DNA of 64,000 bases from Triatoma infestans (Eukaryota; Arthropoda; Insecta; Hemiptera; Reduviidae). The notes below the pieces were generated by a model. It was not told where the DNA came from and ran no database searches. It saw only the letters and a program-made list of their open reading frames with translations. Location: NCBI GenBank assembly GCA_011037195.1, contig JAAEAF010014370.1:112244-176243 (forward strand), given 5' to 3'. A program made the position numbers and the translations under genes. This document shows positions 21,980 to 31,738 of the stretch, piece by piece. How positions within the stretch are numbered: the first letter of the stretch is position 1; every line of letters starts with the position of its first letter.

Positions 21980-22440
21980 CGATAATACAGTTTTGTTTTT
22001 TTTTTTTTTTTTGGGAAAAATTATAAAGTGAAATGTATAATGTGCACCTATTAGTATTTTATTTTATGGAATTATTATAATTGGTTACTTTCAGTGACTG
22101 TCACAACCATGCCGAAATTTTGGAAACTTAGTTATTACCGCGGTCAAGCACACGTTTGAGGTCAGTTAGGTATTTGAAAAAAAGTAGTTTTTTAAAAAAT
22201 TGGTCCGAGTTTGCATTTGCAGGACCCGGATAATAAGACTTTCGTCAGAAATCGGTCAAACGGAAGTTAATAATTACAAGGTTATCAAATATAAAATTAA
22301 ATATCTATACACTAAAAACAGTTGGACACATTAATATTACTATGACTAAGTAAAACTAAAATACTTTCTTATACTTTTACAATAAAACTAAAATATTTTC
22401 TTAAGTTGTTGTTAAGTATAATATAAAAAGTAGTTAAAAT
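21980..22440. other. 3' flank of the orphan ORF, nothing firm
   Basis: A T run at about 21997-22012, then AT-rich sequence. The 3' UTR of the LINE at 22441-22925 (minus) may occupy its right part. No clear poly(A) addition site for the ORF. Confidence 0.35.
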
Positions 22441-22925
22441 AATGATAATTGAAGGTAAACATACAAGTCTTAATACAAAATTTGTAATATGTATACACAT
22501 CAATCATAGTTCCTTTCCTTGTGAAAATTTAGTAAGTAATTTTTAAATTCTACAGGAGAAATATGGAGAATATCACATTGCAGTTCGTTCGTTGATTCCA
22601 TTAGTCTGGGAATAGGGCTTAATTTTAAATAGTCAGTCTCGTTAGTAGTTTTTGAGAATAGTATTTTTTTCTGTCTAGTAATAAACTTTGGCACGTGAAA
22701 ATTCAGTAAGTTAAGAATATAGGAACAGTCAATTTGGTTGTTTAAGAGTTTATACATGAAAGTCGTCAAATCAGTGTGTCGTCTCATAGAATGTAGTTTG
22801 AAAAGTCCAGTAGTTTCCATGATCCCGATCGTACGGTACGTCTAAGTAAGTTCCAGTCTCCCGATATCAAAGAAGATGTAGAAATCTTCTTTGAATGGCT
22901 TCAATAGCATTAATTCTAAAAATAA
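22441..22925 (-). pseudogene. LINE (jockey/CR1-like) C-terminal fragment
   Basis: On the minus strand a damaged start reads INAIEAIQRRFLHLL, then from 22820 LHSMRRHTDLTTFMYKLLNN, IDCSYILNLLNFHVP and SPIPRLMESTNE. This is the thumb and C-terminal block after the reverse transcriptase in jockey/CR1-type elements (ExVQRRFLRxL ... RRxxxDLxFLYKLVN). RT motifs themselves are not retained. 5'-truncated and frameshifted. Confidence 0.75.
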
Positions 22926-23019
22926 AACTTCAAAAATAAAACCAACATGTAAAAACATGGTGTTTGTAACTTAAATGACCAGAAACTTTGCATTAGCATT
23001 ATATACATTTAGGTCTCAC

Positions 23020-23330
23020 CATTATTTATTTGAAATATTCTTCTAAGACAATTCATTTTAAGTGAGTTTCTGGGAGCGAATGATCCTAGGCTTTCCTTTA
23101 ATGTAATATTTCACTATTTTATTGAATTCTAACATCTATACATATTAAAAAAATTCTTGTTAAAACAATTCCGTGTTTAAAGAAAATCGGTTGACAATAA
23201 GAGAGGCTTTACTGAACGGTTTTTTTTTCGTTCTCTTTGATTTCTAAGAGACCGATTTTCTAAGAAAAAGACACCAACAGGTTTGTTTAAATTTTGTATA
23301 CTGACTATATGTGCCAGACATCAGTTTAGT
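23020..23330 (+). repeat. Dispersed-repeat fragment, degraded
   Basis: Family blocks ttattgaattctaacatcta, then a diverged aaagaaaatcggttgacaat and ttactgaacggttttttttt (about 23120-23230) are in the family order. Both ends are lost. Confidence 0.45.
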
Positions 23331-23429
23331 TTAAAATAATGGTTTTATAATGCGCTGGAAATCACGAAGATTTATTTTTATGATTTGAATTTTTTTTTCT
23401 ATTTTGCCTCTCTGCTGGTACTAGGATGA

Positions 23430-23990
23430 AACACTCATCCTACAGCACCTCTTCCAAATTAAGATATTTGAGAAATGTCAGAATCTGGAGAGGTTCTAGG
23501 GAGGGTATATCTTCCACCAACTCCAGATAACATCCCAAGCTTCCAAAACTTCTCTGGATGATGGAGTTGCAATCTGTTAGGAGTTTTAATGGAGCCCCTC
23601 CTACATCTCCCCATAGAATCTACAGGTACAACAGATACAACCTTTCTATGCCCAAGTTTCTTCCTAGTCCTACAATGTTCAGCGAAGAAACTTATTTTCG
23701 CTAAGACTGTTGCATGTTTCAAATCTTTTCTGGTCGTAGCCGTCCGCACAAGTCAACTTGCTTCAGTCTTGGATAGTTTCCTTTACTTCCTTCCCATTTC
23801 TGAGTTTTTCCGGAGAGACTGGTCGCTTATTCCATAAAAGAGTTCCGACCCCATAAAAAGGGGTTACATTGTCTTTACTTGCAGAGTGTCGGCCAACTCA
23901 TTTTCTTCCATTCCGACAAACCTGGTTGGCTAATGTAGGGTAGCTCTATTTTTCTGCCTAGGTCATTGAGTTTGCCGAGGCATTCCCATA
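23430..23990 (-). pseudogene. LINE RNase H and C-terminal domain remnant
   Basis: Minus-strand frames give the tail of an RNase H domain (GLSEWKKMSWPTLC in one frame; MEENELADTLQVKT in the next, matching GNExADxLA). A C-terminal region follows with RKDLKHATVLAKISFFAEHC and LLKLLTDCNSIIQRSFG, matching the Cys/His-bearing C-terminus of RNase H-carrying LINEs (I/jockey group). The same C-terminus occurs at 29345-29815. Several stops and shifts. Confidence 0.6.
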
Positions 23991-24029
23991 TGATTTTTTT
24001 TGAATTGATGAAATATGAGCTTAGTGCTT

Positions 24030-24510
24030 CAATCTGCTTCTTCTTTAATGTCGCTACAACTCATTAAGAATTTTTGGCCTCCTCAAGACAGGCCCGCCAA
24101 GCGTCTCTTTCCTGCGCAGCTGCTCTCCAGTTGCGGAATCCAAACATTGCCAGTGCATCTCCCGCCATCGCAGCCTTGGTCCGCCTACCCGCCTGGGACT
24201 TTGTACAATGCACTCCATAGTTTTCCACGGGATTTCTTCACTAACACATCCTCGCCACGTACCCTGTCCACCACAGTCTTTCAAGTTTTATGACCTTAGA
24301 AATATCCGGTTCCTTAAACAGAGCGTAAACTTTTCGATTATGCCTAATTCTCCCGTTCTGCTCATATACTATAGATTCTACGAAGCACTTCCGTTCAAAT
24401 ATCGCCAGCACTCGTTTATCTGTTTTCATCATAGTCCATGCTTCGGAGCCGTAAATTAGTAATGGCTGTATGAGCGTCTTGTAACAGCTCCGACGTTTGT
24501 ACTATGAAAG
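24030..24510 (-). pseudogene. LINE ORF2 C-terminal fragment
   Basis: Minus strand: YKTLIQPLLIYGSEAWTMMK (the highly typical YxTLIxPxLLYGSExWTL block), then KVIKLERLWWTGYVARMCEE (RLRWxGHVxRM) and PRRVGGPRLRWREMHWQCLD (GRPRxRW). The order is right for the region after the reverse transcriptase in non-LTR elements. It is GC-richer than its surroundings, consistent with a newer insertion. RT motifs are absent, and one frameshift separates the two main open frames. Confidence 0.8.
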
Positions 24511-24519
24511 ATGAGTTTA

Positions 24520-24925
24520 CTTTTTAAGTGTTTTACTAAGCTGAAATAACACTTGTTCGCGGCCATAACCCTTTTTTTTTTTTTAATTTCTAGGCTCCCC
24601 TGGTTTTTGCTGTTCACAAGAGATCCAAAAGATATGTAAGCTCATTTAGTACTTTAATGACGTCCTGAATGAATATGGGGAAATGATTACAGCTCAGTTA
24701 CAGTGAATTCATGCGACTAAACCATATCTTTTAGTTGCGTTGAATTTCCGCCAGAGAGATAGTGGGAAACTTGCCTTTGGCCCAAAAACTTCGGCCGCAG
24801 CCTCCTTCAGGCCTCACTAACTCTGAAGCGTAACTAAAAATTTAATCAACAATTCCAAGATCTAAGGAAATTTATCAGTTGCAAAATGTAGTATTTCCAC
24901 CATTAAATGAAAAGGAGGAAAGTTT
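24520..24925. other. Nothing recognised
   Basis: Some may be upstream sequence of the minus-strand LINE at 24030-24510, but no RT motif was seen. Confidence 0.3.
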
Positions 24926-24929
24926 AAGG

Positions 24930-25055
24930 TTCGCATACACATTGTTTTTTTCGAATCTAAGGGATTTCAAAATATATTTATACTTATAGTGAAAGTCAAT
25001 TTCAAAAATTTGGCATGGTCGTAATACTTCCTATCATAGCAATAAGAGTATGGTA
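24930..25055 (-). repeat. Dispersed-repeat fragment, hairpin end
   Basis: ttcgaatctaagggatttca, then the block up to cgtaatacttcctatcatag match the terminal ~120 bp of minus-orientation copies, with about one change in four bases. Confidence 0.5.
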
Positions 25056-25218
25056 ACAATATAAACCCAAGAAATTCCTTGGGAACAATACATAACGAAA
25101 GAAAGTGACGTTTAAAATTTACTTGTCTATGTGCAAAAGAATCAAGAGTTCGTGCTGCTAATATACACGCTTGGGCAACCTGTTGATAATATGCTGATTT
25201 GTGTAAAGTTATATAAAC

Positions 25219-26785
25219 TACTCAAAATTTGAAACGTACCACCTACAAATTCGCTGAAATAGGCTACCTCAGTTGCTAAAGGGATGTTGTAGGTATTTCA
25301 TTACTTTCTTAAAAAGTCTGTTAGGACAAAAATAGTTATTTGTAATGAGGCAATGATATAAACAAAATTTTATGTGGAGTTTGGACTTTGAACCGTATAA
25401 GCTACATTATCTTTCAATACAAATGTAACGATAAAATTTCAAGGTAAACAGCTCCCATAAGTTAATGTTTGCCGATCGGGAGTGTAGGACATCACTCCGT
25501 TTGAGCGCAGATCGACTTAATCAGGCTATGGATTCGTTGGAGTTTGGTGAACCATTGCGTGCTGTGAGTGCTCGTTTCAATGTTCCCCACCAAGTGATAA
25601 TGACAGCCCGAAATCGTCTTCATGACACAGGAACAGTAGCTCGTAGACATGGAAGGGGTCGATTACAAGCAACTAGTGAACGAGAGAACAGATTCATTGT
25701 CATCAGCTCTCGGAGAAATACGGGTTTGACAGCAATATCTCTCCAAAATCGCCTTTTCAACACTATAGGCTCACGTGTTTCAGACCAAACGGTAAGAAAC
25801 AGACTTCACGCTGCTGGGAGATCAAGAGGTCAAGAGTGAGGTGTAGGGTCGCTGTGTTAACGATACAGCACAAGAAGATTGGACTGGGCACTCGCTCATC
25901 GTCATCGGACTTTACAAGAATGGGGCAATTGTGTCATGACCGACGAGACGAGAGTACGCCTCCACAGCAATGACGATTCGTGAGAGAACCTGGAAAAGGA
26001 CAGGGAAGAGGTTTTTGGTAAACAATGTGTCGTATATCCATGCATATGGACGCGGCTCCATTTTTGTATGGGGAGTTTCACTACATCGTGAAATTCCCCT
26101 TGCGTCCTGGGAAACGATACGATGACCGCGGAGCGCTACTTAAACCCTGTTCTACACGCTATTGTGCTTCCTTTCTCACAAGAAATTGGTGAGTCGCTTG
26201 TTTATGTAGACGACAATGGACTTCCACACAGGGGGAACTTATAACTTACGGTAACAACTTTTTCACAGCTAATGAAATTACGAGAATGGCTTGGCCATCT
26301 CAGTCCCCGGACCTAAACCCCACTGAACATGTATAGGATTTCCTAAAGAGGCGGATTAGGTCACGCAGCGTGGATCCTGACCATCTTGAGGAGTTGCTTA
26401 CTGCGATAATTGAAGAATGGGATGAAATTCCCCTTGACTTTATTCAATCACTCATTAAGAGAATGCCGAGTAGAATGGAGGCTGTAATTCAAGCTCGAGG
26501 TGGACATACTCGCTGTTAAAGACCGATATTGTTACCGTAACATGTCACAAATCTTCTGTGATCCAATAATCGAGAAGCTCATTTTTAATTTTTTTTTTTT
26601 GTAAAAAAATTAATTGTATGCAATAAAATTTTGTTTTTATCATTGCATCATTACAAATCACTTTTTTTTGTCGTAACAGACTTTTTAAGAAAGTAATAAA
26701 ATTACCTATAACATCCCGTCAGCAGCTAAGGTAGCCTATTTAAGTGAATTTGTAGGTGGTACGTTTCAAATTTTAAAAAAATATG
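25219..26785 (+). mobile_element. Tc1-like DNA transposon with long terminal inverted repeats
   Basis: The ends are long inverted repeats of about 150-170 bp. The left reads aaatttgaaacgtaccacct, then agggatgttgtaggtatttc and cttaaaaagtctgttaggac; the right is the mirror, from cagactttttaagaaagtaa to aggtggtacgtttcaaattt. They enclose a broken transposase gene. Left TA is at 25218-25219; the right TA is unclear because an A run has expanded there. It lies 5' of the Elk PAC exon, within the 23-kb intron. Confidence 0.82.
25465..26518 (+). pseudogene. Tc1/mariner DD34E transposase, broken
   Basis: An intact N-terminal part (25465-25839) carries two helix-turn-helix-like segments (LEFGEPLRAVSARFNVPHQV and NTGLTAISLQNRLF), as in Tc1 paired DNA-binding domains. 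Later frames show the catalytic residues: CVMTDETRV (first Asp), VYVDDNGLPHR (second Asp) and WPSQSPDLNPTEHV (Glu, spacing as in DD34E). The C-terminus is DHLEELLTAIIEEWDEIP. Stops (after GRSRGQE and after TEHV) and frameshifts inactivate it. The first in-frame start is not ATG-clear, so the given start is approximate. Confidence 0.85.
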
Positions 26786-26892
26786 AGCCGCTGTGAGAAA
26801 TCGTACAAATTCATAATATAGTATCTAAAATGTAATTTTGACAATAAAATTCCTATATATATATAAATAACAGGAATTGTATACCTACTAAC

Positions 26893-27036
26893 CTGTAGGT
26901 GATAGATCTTCTTGACTGTCCATTAATTCTGCACATTTATTGTGTGTAATATCCTTGTGCGAGGCCAAAAATAATACAACTTCACGTTTTTCATTTTTTA
27001 TTGGAACTATATCCAATAAACACCAAAACATTGTGC
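26893..27036 (-). CDS. Elk: Elk-type potassium channel, PAC exon of the PAS domain
   Basis: This exon encodes the second half (PAC) of the N-terminal PAS domain, which in Elk channels contacts the C-terminal CNBHD and tunes gating. It follows an acceptor attgcag and ends at GTTAGT. It is 144 nt: two bases, 47 codons, one base. The translation [16 protein letters not shown] then [14 protein letters not shown] is the family's near-invariant FWCLLDxxPIKNEKxEVVLF block. The less conserved [13 protein letters not shown] stretch after HNKCA leads into the next exon. Phases join on both sides: the PAS exon ends in the G of a Gly codon, and this exon's final G plus AA at 3782-3781 make Glu. There are no stops or odd residues. 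The gene is cut by the window on both sides. Confidence 0.96.
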
Positions 27037-27229
27037 CTGCAATTAATAATAATAATAAAAAAAAAAAAATTCAAGGTTATTAATAGTGGATAACAAGAAT
27101 AATTAATAATATTAATAATATTTTGTTTTAATTTTAGATAGGTTAAATAAAATTATATGAAATGATTTATTATGTAAAATATTTAGTTTCGGACAGTTTC
27201 AGAATACAGGAATACACTGATGAAATTAG

Positions 27230-27430
27230 AAAATTCCTATGACAATAACCCTATCTAAACCACTAGGAAACTGGAGATTGTTAATCGATGTAACTATTTT
27301 ATTAAAGCACGGGCATCAATATTAGGTTTGCCCTGGATGAAAGGAGATGTGAGTATTAGGGAAAACAAACAAGCAGGCTTCTTAGCAAAAGAGAGCTACA
27401 TTGGCAGATCTAATATCTACCGTTAGAATA
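27230..27430 (+). pseudogene. Possible LINE RNase H remnant
   Basis: One frame reads SILGLPWMKGDVSIRENKQA then GFLAKESYIGRSN, resembling the RNase H segment LxWIPGHxGIxxNExADxLAKxA of I/jockey-type LINEs. The key GH and D positions are changed. Only this short segment is seen; it lies between the two PAS-encoding Elk exons. Confidence 0.35.
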
Positions 27431-27439
27431 AAACTGGCT

Positions 27440-27890
27440 AATTAATTATAAAATATTATTATTAATTATAGAATAAACTAAAATTCTCTCCATCAACAAT
27501 AATAATAAAAAAAAGAAATATATTGGAAATGATTCATATTAAAAAAGATAAATTATCTATCAATTTTAGACAGACATCAAAAAAAAAAACAATCCCTCAG
27601 TTATATAACAATCTCCTGAAATTTCCAAAACAACATACAGACTAAGATACGGTTTTCCCATCTGCTCTCCTAGCCTTTTATAAATCTTGACCCATCCAAT
27701 GTCCATAACACTAGGTGATAGGATGTCACAGGTTAAACTAGAGTTTGGAAGTAATTCTAACTGAAAATTTTTGTAAGTACATTTCCTAAGTTATTTCCAT
27801 ACTTTTACTCTTATATATGCCACATATTGTCCAAGTTTCAATAGTTGTGATTTAGTTTAATATTGATCTGTTCTACAACAATAGTTTAAA
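27440..27890. other. AT-rich Elk intron, nothing recognised
   Basis: No motif or repeat boundary recognised. Confidence 0.4.
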
Positions 27891-27897
27891 ATAAATT

Positions 27898-28127
27898 TAC
27901 ATGTGCTATCTATATCATAATTTTTATTTAGTTTATTTTAAAAAAAATTTATTATGAAAATATTTCTTTTAAGTTCATATTTTATGTTGTTTCTATTTTT
28001 GTTTTTGGACAGATTTTTGATTTTTTTTGTACAGACCCTGAAGAAGGCAAAAAATTTGCCGAAACGTCGGTAGAAATTTAAAAAGAGTTTTTTTTTGTAT
28101 GACCGAACCTCAACATCCAATTTACAA
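27898..28127 (+). repeat. PLE-like repeat arm with hammerhead-like core (single copy)
   Basis: Matches the plus arm of the palindrome at 36211-36726 over its whole length, from atgtgctat to the end block gaccgaacctcaacatccaa then tttacaacatt. Here it occurs alone. PLE assignment rests on the CTGAAGA...GAAAC block and on the head-to-head arrangement of the other copy. Confidence 0.65.
28035..28071 (+). ncRNA. Hammerhead ribozyme-like motif (complete core)
   Basis: Order: stem I ACC, core CTGAAGA, one A, stem II GGCAA...TTGCC, core GAA, self-complementary stem III ACGT, C (triplet GTC), then stem I partner GGT. Stem I is only 3 bp here. Architecture is identical to the 16917 motif although flanking sequences are unrelated. 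Confidence 0.5.
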
Positions 28128-28129
28128 CA

Positions 28130-28665
28130 TTAATTAATTCTATTAGAAAAGGAGCTTCTATAAATAAAGTAAAAGAAAAAAAAAAATGGTATACAAAACA
28201 CATTATAAATAAGAATTAAAACGATCTGTTGACTGAGATCATATGCAACGATTACCTATATAAAAAAGATGTAGATAATTGTCAATGCTTATGCAAAAAA
28301 CAAAAAAAAAAAAACAACAGATCAAATAAAACAATGTAAATAATTTCTCAGCAACTGAACCCAAATATACAACATTTGTATGCCTACATAGAAAGTGAAT
28401 AAATTAATTTGGATTAGAATCCTAATCGACTTAAATCATTTGAATCAATCCAAGTAGAAAAATGTAAGACCCCTTTCAATTCATTCAAATAGGCTGTTTC
28501 AAAATACTACTAAAGTTATCTTTAAAAACATTCCATTAAATGTTTTTTTTCTTTTATACACAAAAAAAGTGTGTTACCTGCTTATACAAACGTCTGTCAG
28601 AAAGTAATGTCGGATTTTTCTTTTTCTGAAAAAAGGGGGCGGTCCACTAGCCTTTGGTAACATCT
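28130..28665. other. AT-rich Elk intron, nothing recognised
   Basis: No motif recognised. Confidence 0.4.
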
Positions 28666-28679
28666 ATCTTTTCATATTA

Positions 28680-28920
28680 GGGGAGGGAATAGCTAAGTGG
28701 TTAGCATACTGGACTCCCACGCGGAGAACCCGGGTTCGAGTCCAGCTATTCTACCCTTACATTTTTTTCTTCCTAGGAGCCTCTACAGCTCACTGTCCGG
28801 TGATGTTACAGGGTTGTCTGTAACGAGAGAACACCGACTGGAGGCCGGCAGTGCAATGTTAGGGCTCCGGGCGCAAATGACCTTGGATGTTGACGCGCCT
28901 TAAATAAAAAATAAAAAAAA
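28680..28920 (+). repeat. SINE-1, best full-length copy
   Basis: The tRNA-like head has A box TAGCTAAGTGGTTAGC and B box GGGTTCGAGTCC, followed by ttttttcttcctaggagcct, a body with ctgtccggtgatgttacagg and aggccggcagtgcaatgtta, and an A-rich tail (aataaaaaataaaaaaaa). Flanks TCTTTTCATATTA (28667-28679) and TCTTTCGTATTA (28921-28932) are an imperfect target duplication. Inferred to depend on a LINE for mobilisation. Confidence 0.9.
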
Positions 28921-29024
28921 TCTTTCGTATTAAACAAATATTCGATTTATTAAATGCACTTGTTGTTTGTATACAGTTCCCTGGGAATTTGATTTTTGTT
29001 CAGTACAGTTCTTACCCCGTATAA

Positions 29025-29270
29025 CATGGTACAAAATAAACTGAATTTTCAATGCTTAATGATGTATTACATTCGTACAAAAAAAACAGTGCGTGTCAAG
29101 CTTGAAGAGAAAAATAGTTGAAGAATATGGAGAGGAAGTGGTTAGCGAGCAGGTGTATACCAGAGATGGTTTTTCCTAGGAAGAGATACTTCTCTAGAAG
29201 ACAACGAACGTTCTGGAAGGTCGACAAGTACAACCAACGACCATATTAAAGTTACGCTATAATACTCGAA
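29025..29270 (+). pseudogene. mariner-like transposase N-terminal remnant
   Basis: Starting at an ATG near 29026 (MVQNKLNFQC), stop-ridden frames lead to LGRDTSLEDNERSGRSTSTT then NDHIKV. This matches the mariner linker (FxxGRxSxEDxxRSGRPSTSTT). The catalytic domain is not recognisable; a LINE fragment follows immediately on the opposite strand. Confidence 0.55.
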
Positions 29271-29344
29271 CAATAAGATTGTAATGCTTGAACACTATAT
29301 CAAAGTTACTTGGAGCATTTCAGCCAACTGTAATAATTTCTCAT

Positions 29345-29815
29345 TTATTTTTTTTTTGGAGAAGGGGCCCACCGCACTGCGACCTCCGCTGGCTAACCTC
29401 AGGTGCTGCAAGCGAGCATCTCGCCTAAGAACCCTCTCCAGATTAAGCCTCCTTAGGAACCTCAATATTCTAGAGGGCTCTAGGGACTCTCCTCATCTTC
29501 TGGATGACAGCCTCGCAATCCGTGAGGAGATTCCTCTGCGTTCGCCCGCAGAATCTGTACGTGCTATCACTCTCCAAGCATAGCTTTGTCAGACGTCCCC
29601 TGACTCTTACAGTGCCTCTTGAGGAACCCGTGAGATTGCGGAGCTTGTTCTTACTGGGACCAATGTATACCTCCGATCTTTTTGGGTTGTCATGTCCCAA
29701 GCAAACCTTTCTTGCCTTAGTCCCGGACGGGAGGTCCAGATTTGCGTCTTCCTCTTCTTCTCCTCTTTCTTAAGTTCTCCTAGGGGAACTGAGAAACGCT
29801 GACCCCACAATAGAG
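29345..29815 (-). pseudogene. LINE C-terminal (RNase H-downstream) remnant
   Basis: Minus strand: RNLTGSSRGTVRVRGRLTKL, then YRFCGRTQRN (one Cys pair broken) and LLTDCEAVIQKMRRVPRALQ. It parallels CRxCGExxETxxHLLxDCxAL near the end of RNase H-bearing LINEs and the sequence at 23430-23560. It is GC-richer than its flanks and appears to interrupt a mariner remnant. Confidence 0.6.
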
Positions 29816-29819
29816 TTCA

Positions 29820-31200
29820 AGCCCCAAGAGTGGGGATCAGCTCTTCTCTTTGCCAGAGATCTGTGATTTGCTGTTAAAGATCAGTTTTGGAAAAAATAAA
29901 AGGCCAAATGGAGACGAAAAAGGGTATCCTTTACCACAACAATACTCAGAGACGACAGTGGAGAATAAAATCGGATGAACCTTCATCATCAACATCTAGG
30001 GGCAGATATCTTAGGGAATTCCATCAAGTCCTCTTCTAAACTGACCATCTAAATGCAGCGCTCATAGATGGGTAGCGACCAGAATTTATGAACAGGAAAG
30101 GTGTTGTGTGTTTCATTATGGCGTATGCATGTTTCCATGATGAAGAGGTAAGAATTATTGGAATTTGACTGAAACGCCAGATACAATAGCGCCTACAAAA
30201 AGAGCCCACCTTTCGATCTTTGCAAAGTATTTGAATGAAGAAAGTTCAAGATGACGGATGACCTTAACGCTAGTTTGAAGTGAAATATATCACGGCCAAA
30301 AAAATAAAACATATTTGGAGGTTCACTTGTTCATCGAAATGGTACATATCAACCTATGTGTACGATCGCGGAAGCGTACCTGGAAGTTGTAATGATAGGG
30401 TTAGAGGCAGTAGAAGCGAAAATAATGGTGTGAAAGTAAATACAAAATAAATGATAAATAATATATAATAATAAACAAAAAATGAAATATTTTGACTTAT
30501 CCAGTGAATAGGAAATGCTTAGATAGTAGAATCTGTGGAGAGCTAAAGGTTCAGCAGAGAGAGGTGTGTATCAGTGGTATTGAGTATCAGTGGTTGTATG
30601 TGTTAAGAAATGTGTATAGCTAAGTTTAGCCAGAAGGAGAAGAAGAAACATATAGTAATTCGGCGAAATTAAGGTGCACCAATTAGCATCGGTGATGCTC
30701 AGTAAACAGAACCAGATGCACAATGAAGAAGGCAGGTTTAAATAAGTATCACCAACAGAAGAACAAGTGCACAAACTCAACAGTATAAGTGAAGTATTAG
30801 AGCGTAGGGCTCAAAGGAAAACGGAAGTAGAGGGAGACGAATGAGTTAAAAAAGATGTAAATATTTCTGGAAATAAGAATAATAGGGAAGTGAGAGAGTG
30901 AGAGGGCAGAAAGAAAAGAGAAGATGGAAAGAATTAGTTATCAGTGAAGTTAGCAGGAAAGGATGAATTAGCAATAACCGGATATAGCACGCCACTCATG
31001 TAAGAGAAGAGAAACAAATCCAATAAGACTGAATATTATGGTTATATGTTAGCCTAATATTATAAGTATGTTTAAAAATATTTCTTCAATAGAGAATTTA
31101 ATGAAATATCGACATTACTTTTTGATAATCATAAATAATTAATTGTTTTACAATCTTATTAAAACAAATCTTAAATAAAATAATTAATAAAAAAGTTATA
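29820..31200. other. Elk intron, nothing firmly recognised
   Basis: 29880-30440 might hold further decayed mariner sequence, but no catalytic motif could be read. 30500-31000 is purine-rich on the plus strand and unassigned. Confidence 0.35.
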
Positions 31201-31205
31201 CCTAC

Positions 31206-31439
31206 CGTTTTTCTTATAAAATTGTACTTCCAATTTCAGTTCTGTTTTTGCTTGTAAACTATTACTTATGGCTACTTTATGCTCCTCAGCCGTTTCTGGA
31301 CCGTATAAAAATTTACAGGCACAACTTTTTTGCATAATCTGTGCCCTTGGCCAGCCAGTTAGCTCGCAAAAGCCGTCACTGCAATAAACTATAGGATGTA
31401 GGGCCGGAACTTGAGCGTTTCCCAACACAAAATTACTAT
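31206..31439 (-). CDS. Elk: Elk-type potassium channel, PAS-domain exon
   Basis: This is the first half of the N-terminal PAS (EAG) domain. It follows an acceptor (tctgttacag) and ends at GTAGGT. It is 234 nt: two bases, 77 codons, one base. The translation begins [20 protein letters not shown], then [20 protein letters not shown] and [13 protein letters not shown], and ends FYKKN with a split Gly. SNFVLGNAQ, [12 protein letters not shown] and the CxCxFLYGP block are hallmarks of EAG-family PAS domains. The first two bases, AT, need a G from the missing upstream exon (probably Asp), which should encode the N-terminal cap. The channel works at the plasma membrane of excitable cells; the domain regulates gating. 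The tract just upstream (aaaattaatta then a T run on the minus strand) is the polypyrimidine tract. Confidence 0.95.
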
Positions 31440-31738
31440 CTGTAACAGACAAAAAAAAAAAAAAATTAATTATGCAAATATTAAAAACAAATTCTAAAGT
31501 TTATTTTTCCATTTGTTTTACAATTTATTACGCTAAACTTTTATCTTCATTAAGGAAACTTAATGAAAACTTTGCAGTTGGAAAAATTCCCGAATGAAGG
31601 ATTAGGGCAGGATTCGTGATTCATTTTTATTTGAACTTAGAATATTCCTGTAAAAGAAAAGGATTTATTTATGATTAACGATATAAATCCTTTTACAATA
31701 AAAAAAAATTAAAGGAATTATATTGGAATATTATTATA

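Noticed and set aside
28680..28760. tRNA-gene-like A and B boxes (also at 14840, 55560, 62220, 63100, 9800)
   Set aside because: Each continues into the same non-tRNA body with tails and TSDs; no closing acceptor stem, so these are SINE heads.
29880..30430. Further mariner catalytic domain after the 29-kb LINE fragment
   Set aside because: Some words looked suggestive, but no D-containing motif could be read in order.
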